DNA of 64,000 nucleotides, taken from NCBI GenBank assembly GCA_029582165.1, contig CM055881.1, positions 29,630,094 through 29,694,093 of the forward strand, in the 5' to 3' direction. Both the position numbers and the translations under genes were made by a program. This DNA is from Portulaca oleracea. Lineage: Eukaryota; Streptophyta; Magnoliopsida; Caryophyllales; Portulacaceae. Below are positions 1-10,892 of this stretch, one piece after another (position 1 is the first letter of the stretch; each line of letters opens with the position of its first letter). The notes under the pieces are model-generated. The model saw nothing but the letters and a program-made list of their open reading frames with translations, was not told where the DNA came from and did not search any database.

Positions 1-1954
1 GTTGGTTATGAATATCCATCCATACTTAAATATAATAGTAATAGAACCATTCATTGCAGATATACTTCTGACACGATTTGTTGATTATGATGACACAAGT
101 TTCCCAACATTAGGGGGAGAAATCAAGTTGTTAAACAAGGAAATAAGTTGGAACAAATTATTATGATCCTCATACAATGTAATGTCAACTGGAAGTTTCA
201 AATATAATTTGTCTATAAACTTGAGTGAATGTACTGCCAATTATTCTACTGACCCACAAAGAGTTATTAAATCTTATGTCCCAACTATTAATACTCCTGT
301 AAGAATTGATGTTCCTATAGGAAAAATTGAATTGTTAATGAGTCTAGACTACATATGAAGCATGGTAGACCAGTCGGTTCCAAAGACAAAAGTCCTCGAA
401 AAAGGAAAAGGAGCAAATAATTACTGATAATCGAAATGAGGAAATTGACTCCAGAATAGTCCTCAATCATGACAAATATGGAAGTTACACCACAAGCTTA
501 GGCGCCTGAAATTCGCAAAAATGATGAGATTTCAATTAATTGTGTCATGAATTGAATAAGGGGGAACCAAAATGAAGTCAACGTTTATATAGTATTTGAT
601 TATATAATATAGTACTCACCATTGTGGGTAAACATGAGGATCATGAATTTAGGTCTGTTAATGAATACAAACAAAGATGAGATTGGAAATATCTGGACCT
701 GTTGTCCATACACCAAACTGGTGTAAAAGTGATGGTATAAAGTTACGTCTTTGTATGAAAACAGAATGAGAAAGTAGATTATGAGGCACAAGGAGCAACT
801 TGTTGCATAAGTGCTTTCGCAAAGACTTGGTATCGAATATAAAGGAATATACTCCTATGTGGTTCATGTTACTAAATCACAATGCCTTAAATTTGGCAGT
901 ATATGAAAGCTAAAAATGCATCTTATAAATATCGCTATAGCTCATGAAAAGTTTGATATTGATATTTATATAAAACTCTCAAAGGGTTCAAAGTGTCGGA
1001 AGCACGGATTGAAATTCTTGAGAATATTGGTTACTTAGTTGACAAAAATTTATGTGATTAAAGCACTATGACCACATATTGTACAATCAAAGGAAATGAT
1101 TGAATGACCCGGATTCTAATTGTTTGTAAATATTATTGGTGGCTTGGACTCCTGAAGAGCCTCAAAAGGTGTGGATTGCTTTACAAGAGCATTTCAAATG
1201 AAAGATTTTTGGGAAAATATGTTATTGCCTTGGTTTACAAGTTGCACACTTTGAGAATGAACAATCGTGCATAAATCAATTTATGTAGCTAAACGCTAAA
1301 ATAATGTTGCATGAGCAAAGAACTCCCTTTTAAGTACCCTGGTAGTGGTACAATCATTTGATATGAAAACAACCCCCTCCCCCGATCCCGAAAAGATGTT
1401 GAGAAATTCAGTGGTCCTAAAGTACCGTATTCAGGTACTGAAGTACTGTATTTAGGTCCTGAAGTACCAATTTAAATGCTATTGAAGCACGGATGTATCT
1501 TGCTAATCATACATATCTAACCTATTTCGGTACGTTGAAGGTACTAGCGATGTAGATATGTAGATATTTATTATCCTCATCGGCATACTAGTTATGTGCT
1601 TGCTAAAACAGATATTAAGCAAATTCGTTTCAGTGAGAATTAAGTTAATTCATGTATCAAGTCACTTTCGACAGCAAAGTTTAATAGTCAGTCATGAAGT
1701 TGAATTACATCAACTCAAAGATCTTAATTGATGTTCTCATCAAGGGGAGTAATACGCGTTCTACTCTTTTTCTGTTATTTGAGGTTTTGTCACACTGAGT
1801 TTTGCTTAGAAAGGTTTTTAATGAGGCAACATATGTTTGCGGATGAAGAAGTGTGTACTCTTTTTCTTTCACTGGGTTTTTCTCCCAATTCGGTTTTTTT
1901 GTAGTAAGGTTTTAATGAACATACTCTTTTGGATAATGGACATTCAAGGGGGAG
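1..1954 (+). pseudogene. Degenerate copia polyprotein (integrase end to RNase H) and 3' untranslated part
   Basis: No long frame survives, but copia-type peptides can be read in order on the plus strand across frameshifts and stops: FPTLGG near 100-117, TPVRIDVPIG near 292-321, HGRPVGSKDKSPRKRK at 361-408, FKVSEARIEILE near 987-1022 and AIEARMYLANHTY near 1478-1516. The order matches the integrase-RT linker, RT and RNase H side of Ty1/copia polyproteins. A purine tract (1944-1954) directly precedes the LTR at 1955, as expected of a polypurine tract. The 5' half of the element lies outside the window. Old, certainly non-functional copy. Confidence 0.75.
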
Positions 1955-2270
1955 TGTTATAAAATAATATATATGTGAATGTTCATATATTAATTAGATA
2001 TATTTTGGGTATCTTTATGTACACTACAACAAATACTCATATTCTAGACATAATTTTCTTATCACAAGTGATAACTCTCATAAATATTTATTGACAAAAA
2101 TATTTTTTACTTACCGTCAAGTTTATTTTTGACACACAATATGCCTAGAATGCAACAAGAAGACAAAAAAAAAATTAAGAGTAGCTTCACGTGATATTCC
2201 ACTTTTCTAACTCCAAAAAATTAAAATAAAAAGATAATTGAAAAAAAGTTGAAAAGGTACTACATGTGAT

Positions 2271-3274
2271 TAGGGATGGCAATGGGTCGGAGGCGAATCG
2301 GAGGTAGGTACCTCCACCTTCGCTCCAATTTATAATCGGAGGTGGAGGTCCACCTCCAAATCCAATTAATCGGAGGTCGGAGGACCTCCAAATCCAAACT
2401 CAGTTGGAGGTAATCAGAGTCGAAGGTAATCAGATTACCTCCAATTACATTCGACTTCGATTAGCTGTTATACGTTTCCATAAAATGATTTCCTCCGACT
2501 CTGATTACTTTTGACTCCAAAATTACCTCTGATTATATATCATACTTGTTAAGATAAAACACCAACAATAATGCTTAAAAATGTTTGCGTGCGGTGGTCC
2601 TAACGTCGCGGTCGGGTGTCGTGAAGCGGTGCGGCGGTCGGCTGAGGCAGAGAGAGGAGACGAGCCAGACAGCAGACGCAGACAAAGAGAGACAGAGAGG
2701 ACAGTGGTCATAGAAGACTGAATTGGAGATGGTGGTGGCAACGACGCTGAACTCAAAACTCGGAAGAAGAAATCAAAGGCGGTGAAGTGAAAGGTGGTGG
2801 ATAATGGTGGTAGCGACGATGGGATGGGAGCCTGGGGTAGGGATGCACAGGTGAAGAGCAGAAGAGGGCGGTGAAGTGAAGGGGATGAGGGAGCCTGGGG
2901 GGCGGGGGCTAGGATGGGCAGGGCAGGTGAAGTGAAACTGATGAAATGAAACCCTAATGGCTAGTAATACACGATTTCCCATAAAAAAAAGAAAAAATAA
3001 ACTTTTACAATCTATTATAAAAAAATCTGTCATTTTAATTTTTCATTTTTTTAAAATTATTATATTAATTATTATAATCGGACTTAATCGGATCAATTAT
3101 AATCAGACTTAATCGGATCGGAGGTGGTCACCTCCATACACGCCCCAATTATAATCGGAGTCGGATTTTTTTAATCGGATTCGGATTCGGAGTTTTTTTA
3201 GTCGAATTCGAATTCGGATTTTTTAGTCGGACCGAATCGGATTCACTTCGGATTCGGACTTACTGTCATCCCTA
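2271..3274. mobile_element. Non-autonomous hAT element, 1.0 kb, 8-bp TSD
   Basis: Ends TAGGGATGGCA (2271) and TGTCATCCCTA (ending 3274) are inverted. The flanks are a perfect 8-bp duplication CATGTGAT at 2263-2270 and 3275-3282, diagnostic of hAT. Both ends carry many short repeats of AATCGGA and GGAGGT (2285-2530 and 3070-3260), subterminal repeats typical of hAT. The centre (about 2590-2950) is GC-rich and unlike its AT-rich surroundings; it may be captured sequence, but I recognise no protein in it. Confidence 0.88.
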
Positions 3275-3337
3275 CATGTGATGAATGATGATAACCCTAC
3301 CTTCCTTTTGTTGCATCTGCCGCATCCTACCAACCCT

Positions 3338-3353
3338 CCCCCCCCCCCCCCCC
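3338..3353. repeat. Poly-C run (16 nt)
   Basis: Sixteen consecutive C within the CACTA-type element. Length is prone to polymorphism and sequencing error. Confidence 0.9.
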
Positions 3354-3379
3354 TTCAATGAAATCTCATGGTTTCATCT

Positions 3380-3872
3380 ATGCTTGACAATTTCTGACCC
3401 GATTCCAACCCGCGCTGAAATTTCTGGGTTTTGAACACAATTTTTTCAACTAAAGCCGAAAATTAACGGGTCAAACTCGACCTGCCCATTTTACGCGAAA
3501 ATTAACTTTTTAAGTTCAACTTTATTAAAATTGGTGGCTTTTTGTTGAAATTTTTAACTATTAAACTATAACCACAATTCATTTATTCATTTTTTCTCTA
3601 ATTTAAGTTAAAATGGGTACATAATCTATCGTTACTAGAATATAATCATATTTTATTATGTATATTATACAAAAAGTAGTATTTAGAGACTATTTTTAAA
3701 AAAGATAAAACAAAAAAAGTCGCAATCATAACTCGTTGGGTTGACCCGAAACCAAAATATACGCCCGTATTCAGCCGAACCTGAAATACACCCGACCCCC
3801 GTATTTATCTGAACTCGATATATGACTGATCCGAAACCCACCCGCTTGACCGAATTGACAGGTCTAGACTTC
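3380..3872. mobile_element. Possible MITE with degenerate inverted ends
   Basis: Left end TATGCTTGACAATTTCTGAC and the reverse complement of the right end (TAGACCTGTCAATTCGGTC) align imperfectly. The interior repeats ACCCGA/CGGGTC-like words near both ends. Candidate flanking octamers match only partly, so the limits are approximate. Confidence 0.35.
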
Positions 3873-3912
3873 CATCTGTATGTATCCCATCCCCAAATTC
3901 AACTAATAATCA

Positions 3913-3963
3913 TCTTCTTCTTCTTCTTCTTCTTCTTCTTCTTCTTCTTCTTCTTCTTCTTCA
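3913..3963. repeat. (CTT)n microsatellite
   Basis: Uninterrupted CTT/TTC repeat of about 50 bp. Confidence 0.95.
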
Positions 3964-4074
3964 TCACTCCACACTTCACTCAACAATGGTGGTGACAAAA
4001 TCCAATCTAAACACCCAATTCACATTTTTGAGTTTAATCATCTTCTTCTTGTCATCATGGATTCCAGTTTGGGG

Positions 4075-4560
4075 TTTTAACATTACTCGAATTCCAGTTT
4101 AATTATTGTCGTTGTTCCCAACTCTTGTCTCTGCTCCACCTCCTTCCCGGTGGCGTCTTCTCCGGCTACCCTTGCCGACGTCGGCAGTTACCACGTCCTC
4201 CTCCGGTACCTGATCTGGTCGGACCTCCGCCGCACCCTTCTCCCTCATTCTTCGATGGCGGGGCGACCGCACAACTTGCCTTTGTTCATCAATGGCGAGG
4301 TGACTTTTCGATTTGTGACTCAACCGAGGATTGCCTTCGTTCATCTGTGACGTGTTTGTTTATCAATGAACAAATTTGCAGTCGATCTATTGAACTCAAT
4401 CCCAACCACAACCATGTTGCTTTCCCATGTCTGGATCTGGCTGTGGGGCTCTTGTGAGCCATTCTACCCTTTCTTTTCCTACTTTCGTGATTGGAAGTTC
4501 AAGTGCCAACTCGATCTTAAGCCTAAGATAAAGTCTTTATGGAAATAATTTAGTTTTGGG
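4075..4560 (+). other. Possible captured gene fragment inside the CACTA-type element
   Basis: Base composition shifts to GC-rich with long open frames on both strands, among them a plus-strand frame from 4150 to 4350 that starts MASSPATLADVGSYHVLL. The region looks like former 5' exon sequence carried by the transposon, but I recognise no domain. It sits between AT-rich DNA and a Harbinger MITE. Equally it could be unselected transposon sequence. Confidence 0.2.
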
Positions 4561-4840
4561 GTGTTTTTTTTAGATCGATCGCATCTATTTGTGATTGTTT
4601 GATCCGAACTCAAGTGGTGAAGCTTGGATTATTAAATTGTGGGGTCTGCTATAATCTTGTAGGGTTTGATTTGCATGATTTTTGTTGTTATGTTTTCATA
4701 TGGAGTTTTTGTAAGTTATAATTTACTAAAAAAAATGGATTTTCTGGGTTTTTCAATACTTTAGTAAGTTTATATAACTTCTCACATTGTCAGTATTTAT
4801 TATGCAATTTTAGTCCAAGTTTGTTGTTTTCTGATGCTTA

Positions 4841-5075
4841 GGCCCTGTCAAATTCATGGCCCAAATTTACAAGTTTTAACCTTAATTTACCGAAATTTAC
4901 CAAAACTTACCAAAAATTACCAAACTTAAAAAATAAAAAATAAAATTAATTTTGACATATTGGCGTCAATTTGTCAAAAGTTACCAGAATTTACCAAAAG
5001 TTACCAAAAATTAGCAAAAGTTACTAAAATTTAACTTTTACCCAACTATTTTTTACCCATGAATTTGACAGGGCC
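4841..5075. mobile_element. Tourist-like (PIF/Harbinger) MITE, TSD TTA
   Basis: Inverted ends GGCCCTGTCAAATTCATGG (4841) and CATGAATTTGACAGGGCC (ending 5075), flanked by TTA at 4838-4840 and 5076-5078. The interior is a run of TTACCAAAA-type words. 235 bp with no coding capacity. A diverged relative lies at 48560-48772. Confidence 0.85.
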
Positions 5076-5710
5076 TTACTAATGTTTGATGCCTGACCAC
5101 GATTTTGATCATTAAAGAATCGAATTACTGAGCACAAGTTAATCGGAAAATGAAGTGGATTCAAGGCCTTGCACAAGCAGCAGAAAGAAAATTCATTTAC
5201 GTACCCTATTAGAATTTTAGAATTAGGATGCCATGTAAATTTATGTTTTTACCTATCTGTATATAAATTTTGACATTTAATAAAAAATATTTTTCAACTT
5301 TGTTATTATATGCCGTTTTTCTATAAAATTAAAATAAATGTAAAAATTAAAATAGAAGAAATTATTAAATTGGGTGCAACTGGAACAGATTCCCAGGTAA
5401 TAGGAATTGGATGTGGAAAGTTGTGCAGAACAAATTTGCACCTTTGTTGATTAAAAAGGGTGTCAAGAATTGCTAGACTTTGTTGACAGCATTATGTTTC
5501 ATACATAAAATTGTGACAGCCCTTTTTATGACACACAAGGGCTGCGTCAAGAATCATTTTTATGACAATCAAAGTTGTCCAGAAATGTTTAAAAATGTGT
5601 CAACAATTAACATATTTGTTGTAGTGATATTAGGATGACATAATATGAAATGATTAACAGTTTCCATATGAAGTATTTTATATTGTGTAGGACTCTTACT
5701 ATGTAACTAG

Positions 5711-5718
5711 TATAAATA
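5711..5718 (+). promoter_or_regulatory. TATA box of copia LTR
   Basis: TATAAATA in the right part of the LTR, followed about 40 bp later by a pyrimidine-rich tract. This is the usual U3/R promoter position. The element is dead but the box is intact. Confidence 0.5.
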
Positions 5719-5835
5719 CTCCTTGTGAGTTATGAATAATATCATCATATTCTCCTCTCTCAATCTCTCTTGTCTCTATTATTCTTCTCTGTTATTATTT
5801 CTATATTGTATTCATATATTTATTGTTTCATAACA

Positions 5836-5884
5836 AACAACAACAACAACAACAACAACAACAATAATAATAATAATAATAATA

Positions 5885-5917
<33 letters not shown>
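5836..5917. repeat. (CAA)n(TAA)n compound microsatellite
   Basis: CAA repeats pass into TAA repeats directly after the LTR end. Confidence 0.95.
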
Positions 5918-6262
5918 CTATATATTATAATAGAAATCATTGTAGGGCCCATGAAATAAAGTCACGGAAGCGTTTCAAGAAGTCTAGACCAATCACAAGT
6001 TCACAACGCATTAAATTGTAATTTATTTTCTATTCCTTTCCAAATTATATTTACAATTAAAGAAATTAAAAAATATATCCTTAATCCACGTCTGCTTGAC
6101 AGCAATTACATTCAAAACGAGTCCTACTAAGTCTCAAACAGTAGTGTTCAATTTTAGTTTAAATTGTATTTTATTCTCTATTTCTTTCCATATTTTATTT
6201 ACAATTCACGAAATTAAAAAAATATATCCTTAAACGAATCCTACCAAGTCTCAAACATTAGT

Positions 6263-6606
6263 ATCTATATAATATTAATAGTAAAGTTTGTAGGTCCCAC
6301 TGAATGGAGAAATAAGATTAATTGTAGGGATTACGACCAATCAAAAAATAGATAAATGCTGAATTAAATTATTTTGGTGCAACTATCAGTAATTGTTTTG
6401 GCATAATAATAATAATACTAATACTACTACTAATAATAATAATAATAATAACAATAACATAATCTACATAATATTAATAGTATAGTTTATGAGTCTCGCT
6501 GAATGGAGAAAGGAGAGTAATTGTAGGAATTACGATCAATCAAAAAATAGATAAATGCTGAATTAAATTACTTTGGTGCAAATAACAGTAATTATTTTGG
6601 TGTTGC
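6263..6606. repeat. Direct duplication of about 140 bp separated by a TAA microsatellite
   Basis: 6263-6403 and 6462-6606 align closely. Both contain TCTAYATAATATTAATAGTA, then TGAATGGAGAAA, a YAATCAAAAAATAGATAAATG block, and end at AGTAATTRTTTTGG. A third, more diverged relative starts near 5917. Possibly termini of one repeat family expanded with the (TAA)n tracts. Family not identified. Confidence 0.7.
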
Positions 6607-6607
6607 C

Positions 6608-6664
<57 letters not shown>

Positions 6665-6678
6665 ACTACTACTACTAC

Positions 6679-6715
<37 letters not shown>

Positions 6716-6716
6716 C
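6607..6716. repeat. (TAA)n/(TAC)n microsatellite
   Basis: About 110 bp of AATAAT with a central TACTACTAC block. The poly-Ile and poly-Tyr frames it produces are artefacts. Confidence 0.95.
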
Positions 6717-6762
6717 CGGCACTATTGCGGCGAGGTCAATTACATTCATGACTTTTTGAAAA

Positions 6763-8167
6763 GGGTTTTTGGATGATAATATACCTTTAGGGGTGTTGGA
6801 TTGTAGTATACTAACTTTTACTATTGGACAATAACATCCCTGACCTTTATATCTTGGTGACGTTATTATACCAACAATAACTAAGAGGGCGTTGAACCGG
6901 TCTCGATGCACGCTAACATGGCTGGCAAAGGGGAAAAACTTGTCCCATGCCAATAACCTCATTAACCCTTTAGTTTTTCGCACTAACCCACATTACAAGA
7001 CATTGGTTGGTTGTGTGTCACGTCAGTACGAAAACCGGTTCACCACCCTGTTAATCACTGTGTTAGGGCAAATTTTTTTTTTTAAATATGGGTCAGTGAG
7101 AAAAACGAAGGGGTTAACAAGGTTACTGGGCAAGGATCGGTTGTTTTCCCTCCACCTGCCACGTCAGAACAGAGACCAGTCACTACCAAAAAAAGGTCCT
7201 CCTTCCACGCCTATAAGCGAGGCTGAGAATCCTTGCCACGGATAAATAAGCGTGGAAAGGGAATGTGTGGGGAAAATTTTGCCAGGCTTAATAAGCATGG
7301 CAAGAAGAAATTCGCCACACATAATAAACGTGCATGAATGAGCAACTCTCCACCTACAATAATTTTTTTGTTTTGAATGTAGATTGAACCCCCGACCAAA
7401 ATACATAAAAATGAGTGACTAACCAAACTCTTACCGCTTGAGCATTAAAGATTATTTGATTTTAATAACTAATTGAATACTATATATACACAAATACCAC
7501 TTGACTTTTTTTATCTTCTATTTTAGCTTTAACTAATAGATGGGTATATTAAAAAATTATAATCATAATTTTTTAAATATTCTTGAAATTAATATAATAC
7601 TATATGTACACAAATACCACTTGGCTTATAATATCAACGCGCCCAAAATTCAATAATCCATAATGTTTCTTTTAATTTTTTTGAAATTATTTTTAAGAAT
7701 AAATTAATTCCTTAACAAAACCTGGTGCCTAATTAAAAGATTATACTTTTTTGCAAAAAGAAAAAAATATCATGTAAAATTGTTGTTTGCCACGCATATT
7801 ATATGTGGAAATATAGGCTTGTTTGGAAGAATGTTATAACCTCACTTAATAAGCGTGACCAAACTCTTAAAACGCACTAGCACGCTTATATGCATACTTA
7901 CCGTTTAACCACTCTTAATAAGCGTGGCCATTGCATATAGTAGGAATTTACACGATATTTTCCCCTCATTTAAATAAGCGTGGGAAAATATGCGTGGAAG
8001 CATGCATATTTCTTGTAGTGAGTTAACCAGTCACCACCCCCTTAGTCACTATTGGTATAATAATCTCACCTAAGTATAAAGGTCAGAGATATTGTTGTCC
8101 AATAGTAAAAGTCGGTATATTACAATCCAATACCCCCAAAGGTCGGTATATTGTCATCCAATATCCC
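6763..8167. mobile_element. Mutator-like element (MULE), long TIRs, 9-bp TSD
   Basis: A perfect 9-bp duplication TTTTGAAAA flanks the element (6754-6762 and 8168-8176). Terminal inverted repeats of about 140 bp (6763-6903 versus 8027-8167) start GGGTTTTTGGATGATAATAT and GGGATATTGGATGACAATAT and share ATTGGATTGTARTATAC and CTTTTACTATTGGACAA blocks. Long TIRs plus a 9-bp TSD define MULEs. No MURA transposase is seen, so it is non-autonomous. A CACTA element sits inside. Confidence 0.85.
7181..8020. mobile_element. Non-autonomous CACTA element nested in the MULE
   Basis: Ends CACTACCAAAAA (7181) and TTTCTTGTAGTG (ending 8020), with a 3-bp TSD AGT on both sides (7178-7180 and 8021-8023). The subterminal regions repeat AATAAGCGTGG-type words (7245-7320 and 7840-7990), the expected transposase-binding repeats. 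No coding capacity. Confidence 0.85.
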
Positions 8168-8444
8168 TTTTGAAAACATATAAATACAAGGAAAATTGGA
8201 ATCTAATAAACCAAACTTTTGGTCCATTTTGATCTAGCAAACTAAACTTACCTTTTTGCTAATGGCATACTATACTTAACATTATATTTTTTTGATTGAA
8301 CCTGAATCAGATTGGGAGAGGGCTGCCAAGTCATAAAACACAAGCTATCAACATTTTTCTTTTATTTTTTGGCTATAAAACAGTCCACCTCAGCACACAA
8401 AAAATTCCACGTCATTTTTCCGGTGACCGGAAAGTGGTGGAGGT

Positions 8445-9113
8445 TCAATAAAAAAAATATAATAGTTTTCCAATGAGTTCCTCCAGTTTGAGGGCCTTGA
8501 GATCTTGAGCTTCTTCAATGGATGTGACTTTTGGACCCCATTTTCTTCTATGCAGGCATCGGAGGACCTTTCTAACCTGTTCCTCATTTGAGTAGGTTTT
8601 TCCCAGAGATATAAGGTGGTTGATGATGCTGCTGAATCTTTTGAACATCTCTTCAATAGTCTCATTTTCCTTCATTCCGAAGGCCTCATACCTTTGGACA
8701 AGGATATCCACTTTGGTGTCCTTGACTTGACTTGTGCCTTCATATGAGGTTATCAAGTAATCCCAAACCTGTTTCGCAATTTCACAATTAGATATACGTT
8801 CAAAATCATTCGAATTTAAACTGCAATAAATCAAGTTTAGGGCATGAGTATTTTTTCTAGATTGCTCCAAATCTTTCTTGTTCATTTTAGATCTTTTCTT
8901 TGGGACATCTTGACCAGCACTGTTCTTCTTCGTAGGAGTGGGATAATCTCCCTCGGGAACCACAGTCCAGAGGTTCTCATCTTGGTCCTTGAGGAAGACC
9001 TCCATTTGTCTTTTCCATGACCTATAGTTTTCTCCAGAAAGTAGTGGAGCTATTGTCCATGAGCGTCCTTGAGGAGCTTTATTTGTGTTGATAGCGGCTA
9101 TGATCTTTTCCAC
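8445..9113 (-). pseudogene. Copia gag fragment (UBN2-type)
   Basis: A 222-codon minus-strand frame, starting MEKIIAAINTNKAPQ at 9113. It has the organisation of copia GAG: PLLSGENYRSWKRQMEVFL, then ISNCEIAKQVWDYL, EGTSQVKDTKVDIL, and EELIGKL at the end. The PBS and LTR lie immediately upstream (9144-9956), so the start is at the normal gag position about 30 bp after the PBS. The frame ends in unrelated sequence near 8465 before any zinc knuckle, protease, integrase or RT, so only the 5' end of the element survives. Confidence 0.8.
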
Positions 9114-9143
9114 GAGTGGTTAAACTCTTGAATTTGTGGACCC

Positions 9144-9155
9144 GCTCTGATACCA
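9144..9155 (-). other. Primer-binding site (tRNA-iMet) of the copia remnant
   Basis: The reverse complement reads TGGTATCAGAGC, complementary to the 3' end of initiator methionine tRNA. It lies 2 bp from the LTR end at 9158. Confidence 0.85.
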
Positions 9156-9157
9156 AT

Positions 9158-9956
9158 TGAAATAACCCTAGAGGGGGGGTGATTAGGGTGATGTAAATAA
9201 TTCTGCACTTTGATCAACACAATCAAGTTAGTAGCACTTTTATATGAAAAATAACTTCTTTTATTGAATAATCAAAAGTGCTTAAAAAGGAGGAGGTTAC
9301 AACTCAGCTCAACAAAGAACTTGTGAGGTCCTCAATTGGCCTACCAGAACAGAAGACTCAGCAAATGTCTTTTGGATCAAAGGCCTCACAGTGGAGGCGA
9401 TTACAACCAGTGACCTCACTTGACAGAGAGGTACTTATCTAACTTCAAACTCACGACCTTAGAGGTCCTCACTAGTTTGACCACTGGTTACACAAAAACT
9501 CACCACTACAACAATGGTTACACTCAGAATATTCACTCAATATTCATACACTCAGAACTTTCTATCACAAAGTTCCTACTACTGATTTTCTTGCTTGGAA
9601 ATCGATAATTGGTTACAAAGAAGAGGTAACAATATATAGGGTCTTGGAGGCAACAACTACTTTCCTTTCTTCAGAATATTTTCCATATTAGACCGGATCC
9701 ACAATCTTGCTGCGCAATCTTCTTAGCTCCATATTTCTTTCCTTCTTGTTTGGTCTCTAAAATAAGGAAGGTCAAATCATTAGAATATACTATCACAGAA
9801 ATATGGATAAGAGATGAGATTAAGATATGATTGATACTTCCCTAAATTATCTTTCAAACAAAATACTTCTGAGGTGGCTGTCGTCTAGTGATAGCGTTGA
9901 GGTCCTCACGTATAGTCTGAGCGTGGAGGTCCTCAAGGATAGTCTGAGCCTCTTCA
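9158..9956 (-). mobile_element. 5' LTR of the truncated copia element
   Basis: The plus strand reads TGAAATAACC at 9158 and GCCTCTTCA at 9956, so the LTR has TGAA...TTCA termini next to the PBS. It contains repeats of GAGGTCCTCA. Directly at 9957 the sequence becomes a copy of the terpene synthase gene region. That places the outer boundary and suggests the element inserted into that copied segment. The partner LTR is not in the window at the expected place. Confidence 0.7.
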
Positions 9957-10468
9957 ATAAGTTTTGGTACGTTTTGATAAATTTAAACAAAATTGATAAT
10001 ATTTGTTAAATTGAAGTTACCCATAAATTTGACATGCCTTAATGTGGTCATCGTTTTATTTGCATTATCCGCTGTTGAGTCTAGCTGAAAACTTACAAAC
10101 ATAGTTGGCTTTGTTTTTTTCCCCTCTCTTTTCCAGCAACAACGTGAGCTTCAAGATGTGAAAAAGATTAAAGACAAAATGGCTAGAAAATCAAGTTTAT
10201 CCAATCAAATAGAGGAGTTGATTATGGTGGATACGATCCAATCAAGTTTATTCAATGCAACTTCGGGTATGTTACCTTGTCCCAGCACTTGGACGGTACG
10301 CTTGGGTGTACCAAGCGTGGTGCACCTACCTGGAACTTGTTCATAAGAAAACTCAGAGTGTTCATACTGCGAAAATGGAAAATGAGTATAAGATTGAAAA
10401 AATATTTATAATTTATCTTGTGAAATACTCATTAACAAAATACTTCAAAAAATCTAATTTCTCATAAA
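9957..10468 (+). pseudogene. Truncated copy of terpene synthase intron 1 end, exon 2 and intron 2 start
   Basis: Aligns with 48694-49340 of the terpene synthase gene at high identity, from a MITE tail in intron 1 (AAGTTTTGGTAC), through the acceptor TTTTCCAG and exon 2 at 10137-10266, into intron 2. Exon 2 here is 130 bp against 268 bp in the gene. A 138-bp net loss removes the codons from RLGLEHYF to RLLRQEG, in frame, and a 3-bp loss occurs near the start. At the junction the filler TCAAGTTTAT copies a motif about 45 bp upstream. No other exons are present, so this is a dispersed fragment and not a gene. Confidence 0.85.
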
Positions 10469-10892
10469 AAGTAGTTTTCCATCACCAGAAAATAACTACC
10501 TAGCAACAAATTGTGCTTATTACACAATATAGCTCAGTTGGCTGCATTTTTTGGCGCCAGAAATAAATTATTAGCTTGAACCCGAAATGAGTTTCGGGAG
10601 CCTAAAATAGGTTTCCAGGGCTAGAGGCCTTAATCTGTAGCTACTTATTGCTTGTTCTCTTCTCTATTGTGTGATAAATACTTGCGACTTGTTTTGTCTT
10701 CTCTGTGAATGTCTCAATACGAAAAAGTGCTTAATCTTTAGTTTGTGAAACCAATTCTATGTGTTGAAACATGAGTTTTAGCACTTTTACATTTGATACT
10801 GATTTCATTTGCTCTGTGAATATATTTTTCTTGATTATTTCAAATTATATGCTACATCTCTAACTAAGCATTCATATACGCCTAATGTGCAG
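10469..10892. other. Non-coding stretch with possible pol III boxes
   Basis: No gene seen. ATAGCTCAGTTGG (10529-10541) resembles a tRNA A box and GCTTGAACCC (10574-10583) a B box, so a decayed tRNA-derived SINE is possible. It does not fold as a tRNA. The rest is T-rich, intron-like sequence. Confidence 0.25.

Larger units (their letters stand above)
2022..5626. mobile_element. Non-autonomous CACTA-type element nested in the copia LTR
   Basis: Terminal inverted repeats CACTACAACAAATA (2022-2035) and TATTTGTTGTAGTG (5613-5626), the hallmark of CACTA (En/Spm) elements. Flanking triplets are GTA (2019-2021) and ATA (5627-5629), compatible with a 3-bp TSD with one substitution. Removing it rejoins a copia LTR. 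The right subterminal part (5450-5610) repeats short motifs such as TTGTTGACA, TTATGAC and GTGTCAA, as CACTA subterminal regions do. No transposase is visible. The interior holds a hAT element, a Harbinger MITE, a poly-C run, a (CTT)n tract and a possible captured gene fragment. Confidence 0.75.
1955..5835 (+). mobile_element. 3' LTR of the degenerate copia element, split by a nested CACTA-type element
   Basis: The LTR starts TGTTATAAA at 1955 directly after the polypurine tract and ends TTTCATAACA at 5835, giving short inverted termini (TGTTAT/ATAACA). LTR sequence proper is 1955-2021 plus 5627-5835 (about 276 bp). Everything between is a later DNA-transposon insertion. The right part carries a TATA box and a pyrimidine-rich downstream stretch (TCTCCTCTCTC), as in plant LTR promoters. 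Confidence 0.75.

Noticed and set aside
6573..6983. Poly-Ile and poly-Tyr frames
   Set aside because: Produced by the TAA/TAC microsatellite; no other protein character.
10480..10510. Left end of the CACTA element whose right end is at 42449
   Set aside because: CACCAGAAAATAA matches the expected CACTACAAGAAAA too poorly, and no 3-bp TSD or matching subterminal repeats were seen.
10525..10590. tRNA gene
   Set aside because: The D-arm-like word is present but no acceptor stem, anticodon stem or T-arm pairing can be formed.
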